DNA of 64,000 bases from Fratercula arctica. Lineage: Eukaryota > Chordata > Aves > Charadriiformes > Alcidae. The stretch lies in the NCBI GenBank assembly GCA_947846985.1, contig CANTUZ010000025.1, positions 20,768,100 through 20,832,099 on the forward strand, read 5' to 3'. The translations under genes and the position numbers were made by a program. The notes beneath the pieces were generated by a model that was not told the DNA's origin, searched no databases, and was given only the letters and a program-made list of their open reading frames with translations. Of this stretch, positions 28,841 through 39,869 are shown in pieces. Each line of letters begins with the position of its first letter. Within the stretch, counting starts at the first letter, position 1.

Positions 28841-31336
28841 GAATCATAGAATCATTTAGGTTGGAAAAGACTCTTGGGATCATCGAGTCCAACCATCAAC
28901 TCCACTCTGCAAAGTTCTCCCTTACACCATATCCCCTAACACCACATCTAAACGAGTCTTAAACACATTCAGGGATGGTGACTCCACCACCTCCCTGGGC
29001 AGCCTATTCCAGTGTCTGACCACTCTTTCTGTGAAGAATTTTTTCCTAATGCCCAGCCTAAACCTACCCTGCTGCAGCTTGAAGCCATTCCCTCTTGTTC
29101 TATCGCTAATTACCTGTGAGAAGAGACCAGCACCAACCTCTCTACAATGTCCTTTCAAGTAGTTGTAGAGAGTGATGAGGTCTCCCCTCAGCCTCCTCTT
29201 CCTCAAACTAAACAGTCCCAGCTCCTTCAATCGCTCCTCATAAGATTTATTCTGCAGGCCCTTCACCAGCTTCGTTGCCCTCCTCTGCACTCGCTCCAGC
29301 ACCTTGATATCTCTCTCATATTGAGGTGCCCAAAACTGGACACAATACTCAAGGTGTGGCCTCCCCAGTGCTGAGTACAGGGGGACAATCACCTCCCTAG
29401 TTCTGCTGGTCACACTATTTCTAATACAAGCCAGGATGCCATTGGCTGTCTTGGCCACCTGGGCACACTGCTGGCTCATGTTCAGCCGCTTGTCAATTAG
29501 AACCCCCAGGTCCTTTTCTGCCAGGCAGCTCTCCAGCCACACTTCCCCAAGCCTGTAGCGATGCATGGGGTTGTTGTGGCCCAAGTGCAGGACCTGGCAC
29601 TTGGCCTTGTTGAAGCACATTCCATTAGCATTAGCCCATCGATCCAATCTCCCTATCCTCATGCTACCCTCCAGTCCATTGGGACCTCCCCAGTTAGCCA
29701 TGATTTCAGGTAGATAATGGAAGGTGGCTTGGCGAGCATGTCTGCCAACTCTTTCAGCGTTCTTGGATGTAACCCATCCAGTCCCATAGACTTGTGCGCA
29801 TCCAAGCGGTGTAGCAGGTCACTGATCACTTCCTCTTTAACTGTAATGACCTCATTCAGCTTCCCCTCCCTGTCTCCTAGCTCATGAGGCTGGGTGCCCA
29901 GGGAACAGCTACTTCCACTGCTAAAGACTGAGGCAAAGTAGGCATTGAGCACCTCAGCCTTTTCCTCATCCTTTGTGACTATGTTTCCCTCTGCATCCAA
30001 TAAGGGAGGGAGATTTTCCCTAATCCTCCTTTTGTTGTTAATGAATTTATAGAAACATTTTTTGTTATCCTTAACAGCTGTAGCTAGGTTGAGCTCTAGC
30101 TGCGCTTTGGCTCTCCTAATTTTCTCCCTGCATAGCTTCGCTATATCCTTATAGTCTTCACGAGAGACCTGCCCCCTCTTCCAAAGGTCATAGACTCTCC
30201 TTTTGTTCTTGAGGTCCAGCCAAAGGTCCCTATTTAGCCAGGCCTGCCTCCTTCCCCGCCTACTTGTTTTTCGGCACACGGGGACAGCCTCCTCCTGTGC
30301 CTTTAAGACTTCTCTCTTGAAGTATGTCCAGCCTTCCTGGGCTCCTATATCCTTCAGGGCAGCCTCCCAAGGGATTTTGTCCGGCAGTCTTCTGAACAGG
30401 TCAAAGTTTGCCCTCCGGAAGTCTAAGGTGGCAGTTTTACTAACCCCTCTCCTTGTTTCTCCAAGAATCAGAAATTCAGTCATCTCATGATCACTGTGCC
30501 CTAGATGGCCACCAACCTTTACTTCCCCCACAAGTTCTTCCCTGTTCACAAGAAGCAGGTCCAGGAGGGCACCTTCCCTCGTCGGCTCACTTACCAGCTG
30601 TGTGAGGAAGTTATCTTCCACACATTCCAGGAACCTCCTGGATTGTTCCCTCTCTGCTGTGTTGTATTCCCAGCAGATACCCGGGAGGTTAAAGTCCCCC
30701 ACAAGAACAATGGCAAGTGACTGCGAGATTTCCCCCAGCTGCTTATAGAAAGCTTCATCCACCTCACTGCTTTGGTTGGGAGGTCTATAGCAGACTCCCA
30801 CAGCAATATCAGCTTTATTGGCCCTTAACCTAATCCAAATACTCTCCACCCCATCATCAGTATACTTGATTTCTGAGCTCTCATAGCATTCTCTAACATA
30901 CAGGGCCACTCCACCGCCTCTCCTTTCCTGTCTATCCCTCCTGAAGAGCTTGTAGCCATCGATAGTGGCACTCCAGTCGTGTGAGGCATCCCACCACGTT
31001 TCTGTGATAGCCACTATGTCATAGTTTTCCTGGTGCATCATGGCTTCAAGCTCCCCCTGTTTGTTGCTCATACTGCATGCATCGGTATAGATGCACTTCA
31101 GATGAGCTAATGATTCCAACACCTTTTTGTGAGTGTGGGCCCCATTTCCTACCAGACCCTTCTCAGGTGCTTACATGATTTCTAAACATCTATCCCTACC
31201 CTCAAATGAAAAGGCAGAGCAAGAGTCCTCACTAGTCCACCATCCTTCAAGCCCTGGCATGCTTCCCTTGGGTTTATTCCTGACAGGCCCAGTTATCTCC
31301 CCTTCCCCCCTCATATCTAGTTTAAAACTCTGTCCT
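28841..31336 (-). mobile_element. CR1 LINE inserted in ERVL-like integrase
   Basis: A 2.5-kb CR1 on the minus strand. The 487-codon frame (31122-29659) encodes the endonuclease ([32 protein letters not shown]) and the start of RT. It then jumps, without the catalytic core, to the RT C-terminal part (frame 29701-28922: [38 protein letters not shown]). The 3' end is TCTATGATTC. The insertion point is exact: on the minus strand integrase runs to GGGACTCAT on the right side and resumes with ATTTCCAAATC on the left. Confidence 0.9.
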
Positions 31337-31680
31337 ATGAGTCCCATTGTCCGACTCAATCTCTGGGGTGCCTTGCTTTTCAAGGCCCAGGATAGTGTTC
31401 TGGGCAGTGGCATGGGGCACAGGGCATCTTTCCAGCCATCCGGTGGGTGCTTCCACCATTGTGAGCACGACTCTTGCCTTTGCAGATTTGTGGGAGCGTG
31501 ATATAATCAATCTGCCAGACCTCCCAGACCTCCCCATATTTATATTTCAGCCATCGTTCTCCATAACAGACAGGGTTTAACCACTTGGCTTTCTTGATTG
31601 CAGCACATCTCACATTCATGGATGACTGTGCAATAGTGTCCATGGTCATGTGCTGCCACTATCTCTTTTTCTGTTGGAGT
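31337..31680 (-). pseudogene. pol: ERVL-like integrase, N-terminal part
   Basis: Minus-strand frames include the zinc-binding region (HDHGHYCTVIHECEMCC) and the core with first Asp (WQIDYITLPQICKG) and second Asp (PEIESDNGTH), after which the CR1 begins. There is at least one frameshift. RNase H, which should lie between this and RT, is almost entirely missing; only LGFWSPEY-like residues remain near 31700. Confidence 0.8.
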
Positions 31681-31699
31681 GTAGCGGGCTTCAGATACT

Positions 31700-32590
31700 C
31701 TGGACTCCAAAACCCTAGGGGTTGACCTCAGGTCTCCCCTGGTGCTTTCTGCCAGAGGCTCCAGGTAGGGCCATTCTCCCCGGCTGCGGTGTAGAGCACA
31801 TTTTTAACATCTTGTCCTGCCCAGACTGGCCCCAGGGCCACTGCATGGACTATTTCCTGTTTGATTTGTTCAAAAGCTTGTCGTTGCTCAGGACCCCATT
31901 TAAAATAGTTCTTCTTCCGGGTTACTTGATACAGAGGGCTTACAATCAGACTGTAATCTGGGATATGCATCCTCCAAAAACCCACAATGCCTAAGAAAGC
32001 TTGTGTTTCCTTTTTGCTAGTTGGTGGAGACATAGCTGCTATTTTGTGGATCACATCCATTGGGATCTGGCGGCGTCCATCTTGCCATTTTATTCCTAAG
32101 AACTGGATCTCCTGCGCAGGTCCCTTGACCTTACTTCGTTTTACGGCAAAACCAGCTTTCAGAAGGATTCGGACTATTTTATCCCCTTTCTCAAAAACTT
32201 CTGCTGCTGTGTTTCCCCATACGATGATGTCATCAACGTACTGCAGATGTTCTGGAGCTTCACCCTGTTCCAGTGCAGTCTGGATCAGTCCATGGCAAAT
32301 GGTGGGGCTGTGTTTCCACCCCTGGGGCAGTCGATTCCAGGTGTACTGGATGCCCCTCCAAGTGAAAGCAAACTGTGGCCTGCACTCTGCTGCCAGAGGG
32401 ATTGAGAAGAATGCATTCGCTATATCAATCGTGGCATACCACTTGGCTGCCTTGGACTCCAGTTCATACTGCAGTTCTAGCATGTCCAGCACAGCAGCAC
32501 TAAGTGGCAGTGACTTCATTCAGGCCACGATGGGACTGTTAAAAGGTGAGCGAGTCTTGCTGATCACTCTTTGGCTCTCCGTGTGATGAA
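31700..32590 (-). pseudogene. pol: ERVL-like reverse transcriptase
   Basis: The 263-codon frame (32519-31728) contains KWYATIDIANAFFSIPLAAE, the LPQGWKHSPTICHGLIQTAL block, the catalytic box LQYVDDIIVWG and the thumb/connection region (FLGIVGFWRMHIPDY). The catalytic residues look intact. The N-terminal fingers run into the protease to the right. Similar sequence with a YMDD box is at 41723-42300 on the plus strand. Confidence 0.9.
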
Positions 32591-33190
32591 TCAGCTCATG
32601 GATGGGAGCCAGGGAGTCTCAGTTGTTGTGATACTGCCCCTGGTGCACCGTCCTGGTAGCAATTGGCACCTGTTGTTCTTAACCCTCAGCAACCCCACAG
32701 TAGATGTGTCTTCTGAGAGACCGGGTAATGTAGACAGCTGTTTTATCTCCTCTCTCTCCACGGTGGCTCTACCAAAAGCCCACCGATACCCTTTTGGGTC
32801 CTTAAAATACCCTCTGCTGAGGTAGTCTATGCCAAGAATGCATGGATCCTCTGAGCCCATCATGATGGGGTGCTTTGGCCACTCATTCTTAGTTAGGCTC
32901 ACTTCAGTTTCCAGTACAGTTAGTTGTTGGGACATGCCTGTCATTGCAGAAACAGAGACGGTTTCTGCCCCTTTATAGCTTGATGGCATTAATGTACACT
33001 GTGTACCAGTGTCTACTAGAGCCTTATACTCCTGGGGATTCTGATGTGCCATGCCATCATATCCACACAGTCTAGTAAACCTGGTTGTCCCTTTCTTCCA
33101 CCTGGCTGGAGGCAGGGCCCCTCTAGTTCTGATAGTAGTATCCATTATCGATGAATCGGTTTGTGTGGCTCGCATGGGTTTGAATCCCAT
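32591..33190 (-). pseudogene. pro: ERVL-like protease region
   Basis: The 199-codon frame includes EYKALVDTGTQCTLMPSSYK, with the DTG motif of an aspartic protease, and later ILGIDYLSRGYFKDPKGYRW. It is open to the stop at 32591. It lies between gag sequence on the right and RT on the left on the same strand. Confidence 0.8.
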
Positions 33191-33430
33191 CCCTGTTAGT
33201 CACTTCTTGTAAATACAAATCGGAAGTTCCTTCAAGAGGCTGAGAAGCCCTTCTGCTTTGTCTGGGGAGCTGCCGACTAGAAATTGGAGCAGCAATTTTC
33301 CCGTAAGAACCCCATTCATGATTGTTCTTCCTTGCAAATGATGTACTAGTGCCTGTAAGATCGAGATAGGTTGTCCATCCCACTTCCTTATGTTCTCTCC
33401 ATGGTCGCTAGTCTTTTTTTGTCTTATTTC
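33123..33430 (-). pseudogene. gag: ERVL-like gag, C-terminal end
   Basis: Two minus frames (33499-33200 and 33383-33123) contain GQPISILQALVHHLQGRTIM and GLLSLLKELPICIYKK, then a frame leading towards protease. The beginning of gag is missing: at about 33430 the sequence changes to an integrase on the opposite strand. Confidence 0.55.
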
Positions 33431-33883
33431 CAAAACAGCCTCATAGACACCTGGGCCAAAGAGCATGGCATTGAGTGGGTATATCACATCCCCTATCATG
33501 CACCAGCCTCTGGGAAGATAGAACGGTACAATGAACTGTTAAAAACTACACTGAGAGCAATGGGTGGTGGGACCTTAAAACATTGGGATGCACATTTAGC
33601 AAAGGCTACCTGGCTAGTTCACACCAGGGGATCTACCAATCGGGCTGGCCCTGCCCAATCAAAACTTCCGCGTACCGTAGAAGGGGATAAAGTCCCCGTA
33701 GTGCACATGAAGAATATGTTAGGGAAGACAGTCTGGGTTAGTCCTGCCTCAGGCAAAGGCAAACCCATCCGGGGGATTGCTTTTGCCCAAGGACCTGGGT
33801 GCACTTGCTGGGTAATGCGGAAGGATGGGGAAGTCCGATGTGTACCTCATGGGGATCTGATTTTGGGTGAGAATAGCCAATGA
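33431..33883 (+). pseudogene. pol: Inverted ERVL-like integrase copy
   Basis: The plus frame reads NSLIDTWAKEHGIEWVYHIP, ASGKIERYNELLKTTLRAMG and ends GENSQ. It is close to the minus-strand copy at 28383-28840 (only scattered differences), but in opposite orientation. It is probably the end of a second ERVL-like provirus whose 3' LTR is at 34406-34770. Confidence 0.9.
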
Positions 33884-34405
33884 ATCAAATTGTGTGTTGT
33901 TGATTGCTATGTAACACTGTCACTGTATGTCCTCGTTACTATAATTGCTAACGGCTGTACTGCAGTAAGAATCACCCAAATTAAGGACAGATGGACTTTG
34001 ATGAAAAATTGAGTAAAGCACAGCGGTGATGGGATCAGAACTGACCTCAGCAGCTGGCGCCCAGCAACTTCCTCAAGATCTACATCTTCAGCCCATGGAC
34101 TGTGGGCATGAGCCACGCCGGGTACACCAGTCACAAGCTCCAAAAATACAGCATGCAACAGGGCGACACCACACACCATCTCACCTGCCCTGAGAGACTG
34201 TTCTAACAGATGGAGCAAAAAGCCATGGGTTAAATGAACTGACCAGACACTTTGGAGGGATGGCCCATAGACAAGGGGCATTATATCTGCATGAATATAT
34301 ATGTGTGCATATAGATATATATGAGACAGGGGAAAGTGGTGGTAATTCATTGGAACATGTAAGATCTGGGCATGGCAAAATTGGTACGGAATAAGGGGTG
34401 GATAA
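33884..34405 (+). other. Spacer between inverted integrase and LTR
   Basis: 520 bp after the pol stop. The first 130 bp follow the corresponding spacer at 28382-28257; the rest has no recognised gene. AATAAGGGGTGGATAA just before the LTR could be the polypurine tract. A 194-codon minus frame here (34491-33907) overlaps the LTR and is not supported. Confidence 0.5.
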
Positions 34406-34770
34406 TGTCCTGGTCCCACCGGAGATAGGCTTAATTCTCCCCAGGCTCCGGCAGGGACACAGGTATTCCATGCCATGTGAGCCATGCCCACTCTGAGCTG
34501 CCTGGGGAGGGGGCAGGAAGTCGCGCTTGGAGCGGGCTGGGGTGTCCTGGATCCAGTTGGTGAGCAGCGGGGAGCGGCGGTTCCATAATCATGTTTGTAT
34601 AATCCTCTATATGTGGTGGTGTTGTTTTTCTCATTCCCTCTGCTGTTCTGTTAAACTGCCTTTGTCTCAACCCAAGAGTTTTGCCTTTTTCTTCTGATTC
34701 TTCCCCAATTGGGAAGGCCCGAGCGAGCAGCACATGGTTCTTTGTTGCTGTCTGAGGCTAAACCATGGCA
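34406..34770 (+). repeat. ERVL-like LTR (plus)
   Basis: 365 bp, TGTCCTGGTCCCACC ... GGCTAAACCATGGCA, related along its length to the minus-strand LTR at 342-687 (AGGAAGTCGCGCTTGGAGCG, TTCTGTTAAACTGCCTTTGT, CGAGCGAGCAGCACATGG). No PBS follows, so it is a 3' or solo LTR. Confidence 0.85.
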
Positions 34771-34965
34771 CCCACCTAGTGGATGAAGCGATGTAGTTTT
34801 TCTGGAGTTTAGAAGGCTTTTAATACTGTCCCTCATAGTATCCTCCTGGACAAATTGTCCAACTGTGGGACAAGCCGGGTTCACGGTGCGCTGGGTGAAG
34901 AACTGGCTGAATGGCAGGACTCAAGGATTGTCATGAATGGGGCTGCTACATCTGGCGGCATTCAT
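34771..34965 (+). mobile_element. CR1 LINE fragment from the RT region
   Basis: The plus strand encodes CR1 RT remnants: AFNTVPHSILLDKLSNCG-type sequence with frameshifts, then GALGEELAEW. Both ends are truncated. Confidence 0.6.
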
Positions 34966-35457
34966 GTCTGCTTGCTAGTAGTTCTGTAAAAAAAACATTA
35001 AATAAATACTCTGTGAAAGTGATGAAGAAAGGACCAAAATGAACAAATTAACAGTTCAGGCTTTAATTTCTTTAGGTTCTTTAATCCTGAAAAGTATTAT
35101 GTTTATGTTTAGTTGTGTATGCAGTGACCAATCTCACTCATTGAGACTGGTTTCAGGTGCTATGTGAGGTGTTCCATGTCTCATATAATATTTAGCAATA
35201 AAGTGGCATTTAAAGGCTTCCTCTGACTGTATGTTAGTTACAAATAGTAGTACTGTTTAACCATGAAATTATTTTTTTAAGCATTTGAAGTAACTTCATG
35301 AGGTGAAATCCACAGTTAAATAATAAATGACATGTTGTTTTCTTCCCATTTATTTTCTGTAGTTATCCTAAGTATATTTTCATGATACTTAAGTATTATA
35401 CTACTCTTTTAGGTGTTCCCACTTGTAGTATATGATCCCTTCCTCATTTGTATATTT
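34966..35457. other. Unique AT-rich stretch
   Basis: No coding or repeat signature recognised; probably SLC38A9 intron. Confidence 0.4.
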
Positions 35458-35533
35458 TGTGAGCAGACACAGATAGGACACAGGAACAACCACAAAACCG
35501 TGTATGAAATGCAAAGAGTAAATTTAATCTCAA

Positions 35534-35825
35534 TACCTTCATGGTGAAGAGCTATAAGTCCGGCAGCTAACACCCATGCCAATTTCCCTGCTAATTTACG
35601 AGAAGAATCCCATGCCGCTTTCCATGGCAACCCAGGCATAGCTGTTTCAATTGCTTGGGGGGTAACCACCGTCCTGACATCTATTACAAGCCATGCCTCT
35701 GGTGGAGTCAATTTAGTCAGGAAAGTGGCCATGGGGATCCAGCGCTCAGTACTGAGCCATCCGGGAATAGGGGGAGTCACTGCTATTGCCTCTCCAGTCC
35801 CCGACTTTTTTATCAGCCATGGCAT
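35534..35825 (-). pseudogene. gag: Gag-like N-terminal fragment
   Basis: The frame starts at ATG 35825, 14 bases from the PBS, with MPWLIKKSGTGEAIAV, then PGWLSTERWIPMATFLTKL and AWDSSRKLAGKLAWVLAAGL before it meets the 3' LTR tail. Position suggests gag, but I do not recognise the family. The frame then continues into the LTR remnant by chance. Confidence 0.45.
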
Positions 35826-35838
35826 GGGTGTTCCTGGA

Positions 35839-35854
35839 CCTGCCGACTACGCCA
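35839..35854 (-). other. Primer-binding site, tRNA-Ser(AGA) type
   Basis: The minus strand reads TGGCGTAGTCGGCAGG, complementary to the 3' end of tRNA-Ser(AGA) (CCTGCCGACTACGCCA), two bases after the LTR end. Ser sites are rare among vertebrate ERVs. Confidence 0.75.
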
Positions 35855-36357
35855 AATGTGTGAGGTGATGCAGGCAGGATGCAGGAAAAACCATGGATGA
35901 AATGCAAAGAGTAAATTTAATTTAATAACTCACAAACTTGGGGATCTTCAAAGCAGCACCCGGGCAGAGGCACTCAATCAGGAACGCAGGCACTGAGCAG
36001 CTCGGTCCTTGCTAGAGGGTTTTTTTGAGAGAGTGTCCTTCTTAGCAGGAGAGAGTGAGAAAGTGAGAGAGAGAGAGTCTGAACATGCTGTTCTTGCCTC
36101 TATATCAGGGACTAAAGCGAGTATAGTTTTCCACTGTGCTTTGATCTCCGACAGCAGGGCAGGATTCTCAAGCATGATGGATAAGGTGCCTCTGAGTCCA
36201 TCACAGGCCTATGTTATTCAAGTGCAGGTGCTCTACTTGTCGAGCACACAAGACTAAACAACAATTAGTGTGATATATGTGTTTTCTGATACCCCACGTG
36301 CAAGTTAGTTGAGTGTACTTACAATCCTCCTTGCCGATCTTCCATTACTTTCCCACA

Positions 36358-39300
36358 TATATGATCCAATTTTACTGATTAAATAACTGTTTTTAATATC
36401 TAGATATGATATGACAGGTAATAGGAGAATATGAATCGATTTGCCTAAGACATCAGGTGGCCATTCCACAGCCTTGATTATTTAAGGATGTTCAGAAGAT
36501 TAGAAAATAATTCCATCTTTAATGCTAACATGAAAACTGACATCAGCCCTGTAATATTTAAAAATTAGTTGGTATTTGGTGGCAAAGCAATTGTAAAAGA
36601 GGGAGAGCATATTTCATGTTATGGATTTGATTTAGCAATTATAGTTTCTTGGCTTTTATTCTTTTCTTTCTTGCACAGAGCTATTGCAAATCAGCAGATA
36701 CATGTAATCAAGGCACCATTGATAAATGTAATTCCTATGTTTAGAATTTTCTAGATAACTTTCCCAGCAATGAAATCATGTCATTTGTTGCAAGAATAGT
36801 CCTGCTGTTCCAGATGATGAATCTATACCCACTGTTGGGCTATCTTGCATGACTTCAGCTATTAAGAAAGTTTTTTTGGAAATGCTTACCCAAAGTAAGA
36901 TGTCTACCGTTTGACAAGAGCTTGGCACACTTTGCTTAACTGGCCTTTTGTTTCTTGTCAGAATGCGCTTAGATGTGTGCATATGTAGGGAGATATTCTT
37001 TACTGGGGAAATTTTCTGTGTAATAAGGAACCAAAAGGATGAAGCAGGAGAAAAAGAGCAGAGCAAAAAGTGAGGTTCTGTGCTGTTCTTCCAGAAGGAT
37101 TTGGAAAAAACCAAAACCCACAGTTTAAAATCTTGCCTTTTTGTGACTGATTCTGTATGTTTATATGATTTTTCTACCTTTTCCTATTTTTATTTTAGGT
37201 TGTGGAAGTAGGGTTTAGGGTTCTACACTGATGGTATATCCATCCATCTGTATATACAGCACATTGTGTAGTGTGCTGAATTAATATTGATTGTGCATTT
37301 GAGGATCTCTGTTGGCAACTTAGCCTTGTTTAACCCCACTGTGATTGAAGGTTCTAAATCACATGTACTTATATAGGTGCATCCTTCCTATATTAAATTT
37401 TCTTTGCAGCTGAGAGAATGTTATAAATTTACGTTTTGGCTATCATTGTCCATTTTTAAAAATTTTTTACCAAAAAAAGCCCTTCCTTTGTTCCCAGTCC
37501 CCATTGTAAATTTTCCTATCTTCATTTTTAAGCTCTGGGTTGCTCCATATTGATGTGCTATAGGTTTCACATGAACTGGAAGCTCCCTGATATTAAAAGC
37601 TACGCTTCTTCATATGAGTGCTTTTTTGCAGACGTGAATACCTGCTGCTATGGATGGAGATAAGGAATAGTCATTTAGTTATTAGCTGGAGCACTTGAAC
37701 TCTGGATGGATGCATCTTAAAGCTGGCTGTTGATTGAATATCTTGATCACACACATGCTTATAGGACAGCCAGATAATTTTTATTTCCTGGCAGTGACTT
37801 TATTGCTTAGATCAATTTGATTATTTGCTTTAAATAATTTTTCTTTAATATTTAACTGTCACTGGATATGATGAAGCACCAAGGTATTAGTTTGATGCAT
37901 TGTAGTTTTTTGTTTTAATAATTGGCCTAATCTAAGGCAATTCTACCAAAAGCAACATTCTGTTTCATATCCTGTCTTTTGGTGGTAAACCATGGATTAT
38001 GACTTAATCAGGAGCCATTTACTCAGTTTCAGGGTAGCTTTTCTTGTCTGAAGACTGATCTCCATGTCTTCTGTCCCACGGTTTTTAGATATTTTGCAGT
38101 GCTATTTTTCTACTAACAATGCTTTGCTGTGCTTAGCGATGGTGTATCCTACTAATCTGTAGTCTTGCATGACAAAGCAACTCATCTTCTCCAAACATCA
38201 AAGCTTAAGCAGATGATGCATTCCTTTTTCTTCTCCCAGGTTTACATTGTGGATCAGATGAACAGTAGCAGCTTGCTTGTCTGAAGCATAGGGGAAATTA
38301 ATAGCATCCTATGTCCTCCAGCAGTAAGGAGGAGAGCAAAAGTCTCCCTGCTTCGTAGAAGGGGGATTCTCCTTTGTCTTATGTATCAGTGTCAGACACC
38401 TATGTCTCTGCCCATCTTAAAAACAAATATGTGTGTAGACATGCTGGGTACAGTAGTCTTCTGACAGGCATCATCACAAAGCCTTCAGCCTTTCTGTGCT
38501 TCCTGCGAAAGACTTAGAGACAAGAGAAGGCATCCTAATTCCTTCTTTCATTTTGCAAAATGTATGCTAGTGTACAGACCACAACATAGAAAGTGATGTA
38601 CTGGGATGAAACCCAAGGAACTGTTTATTCCTCTTTTCTCTCTGGTGTTGAAAAGGAAGGCCAAAATGTCATGTATTGGGAAATTATTTTCTAAAGTGAG
38701 TTTGCAATGGTATCATTAAATGAGTGACTAAGGGCCAGAGGCATGTTGTTTATCTGGTGTCTCTTACATGATTCTGGATCTTCTTGGATGTATAGAACGC
38801 TAATTTTTTAATTATTTTTGTTGGCTCTTGGCGATAGTGATATTTGTTATAATTTGCTTGATTAATTATATGCTACGCATAAAATGCTTTGTGCAGTCGT
38901 CTAATTAGCTTTTAAAACTTTTTTAAACATCTTTCCTGTTCTGAGAGGTTAAATAAGCTGATGGACAGAAATCACTTGGCTTTCCTAAAAGATTGTCCTC
39001 CCTTTTACTCCATGGTAGCCCAGCAGACCTGCCAGTTCTCCCACAGATTTGTGTCTTCTGATGCAATGAAATAAATTTCTGCTCTTTACACGCATGTTTA
39101 AGTATCTGTTCTTCACCTAGCTTCTGTCTTGCTTCTTAACTGACGTGATTCATAGTCTTTTGACCAATGTCACTTGAGTGAGATTTCCAGAAGAAAAATG
39201 CAGTTTTAGATACAGTAACGTTTCAAAAATTCTTACATAAATGATCCTCTTTTGCCTTTTTCCTTGCTTTCCTGTTTCCCTTATTGTGTGTTTTTTCACC

Positions 39301-39615
39301 CTGTGACTCCATGCTGGGTCCAGCACTTTTAATTTCTTTGCATCTGACCTGAGGAGGTTTAAAATCAGTTTCTTTCCTTAGATATCCTCTGCCCTAGGAT
39401 TTGGTTTCACAGTTTTTGCATTGATTCTTACTCTGAGGATGCTGAGGATACATGTGTTCACTGTGTTTCGGTGGCTTAACTCTAGCTACTACTTCCCCAG
39501 GAAAGAACTTGATAGAGAAAGCCCTCTAATGATCTTCTGGTGTGCCAGGTTGTTTCTGGACTCTGTCAGTCTGAAAGTTTAACCTTGCAATGGGGAAACT
39601 CATAAATACTTAGGA
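36358..39615. other. 3.3-kb unique region, probably SLC38A9 intron
   Basis: I searched every AG-led segment for exons encoding the SLC38A9 membrane segments and found none. No LTR or LINE ends were recognised. Short ORFs of 60-112 codons appear random. Confidence 0.5.
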
Positions 39616-39620
39616 GAGAG

Positions 39621-39869
39621 TGTACTGGGTTTACGTGGCGAGGTTTTGGTAGCATAGGGGCTACAGGGGTGCTTCTGTGAGATGTCAGAAGCTTCCCCCA
39701 TGTCCGATAGAGCCAGTGCCAGGTGGCTCCAAGGCAGACCCACTGCTGGCCAAAGCTGAGACAATTGGTGACAGTGACAGTGCCCCTGTAATAACATACT
39801 TAAGAAGGGGTAAAAACCACTGTGCAATAGCAGCCATGACAGTGGAGTGAGAATATGTGAGACAAAAAG
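39621..39869 (+). repeat. ERVL-like solo LTR, 5' part (split)
   Basis: TGTACTGGGTTTACGTGGCG ... GTGAGAATATGTGAGACAAA is the beginning of the LTR whose 3' part is at 43951-44754. The sequence GAGAG at 39616-39620 and again at 44755-44759 is the 5-bp target duplication, proving that both parts belong to one LTR. Confidence 0.85.

Larger units (their letters stand above)
35458..36357 (-). mobile_element. Internally deleted provirus with tRNA-Ser primer-binding site
   Basis: On the minus strand: a 5' LTR (36357-35857, TGTGGGAAAG ... CACCTCACACA), a PBS, about 300 bp of gag-like coding sequence, then the last 75 bp of a 3' LTR (35533-35458). The LTR tail is recognisable twice through ATTAAATTTACTCTTTGCAT at both sites. 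Everything from within gag to near the end of the 3' LTR is deleted. The first 230 bp of its LTR are the same family as the relic U3 inside ERV-1 and ERV-2. Confidence 0.7.

Noticed and set aside
31987..32586. 199-codon plus ORF
   Set aside because: Exact antisense shadow of the ERVL-like RT.
33907..34491. 194-codon minus ORF
   Set aside because: It spans the spacer and the antisense strand of an LTR and has no family resemblance.
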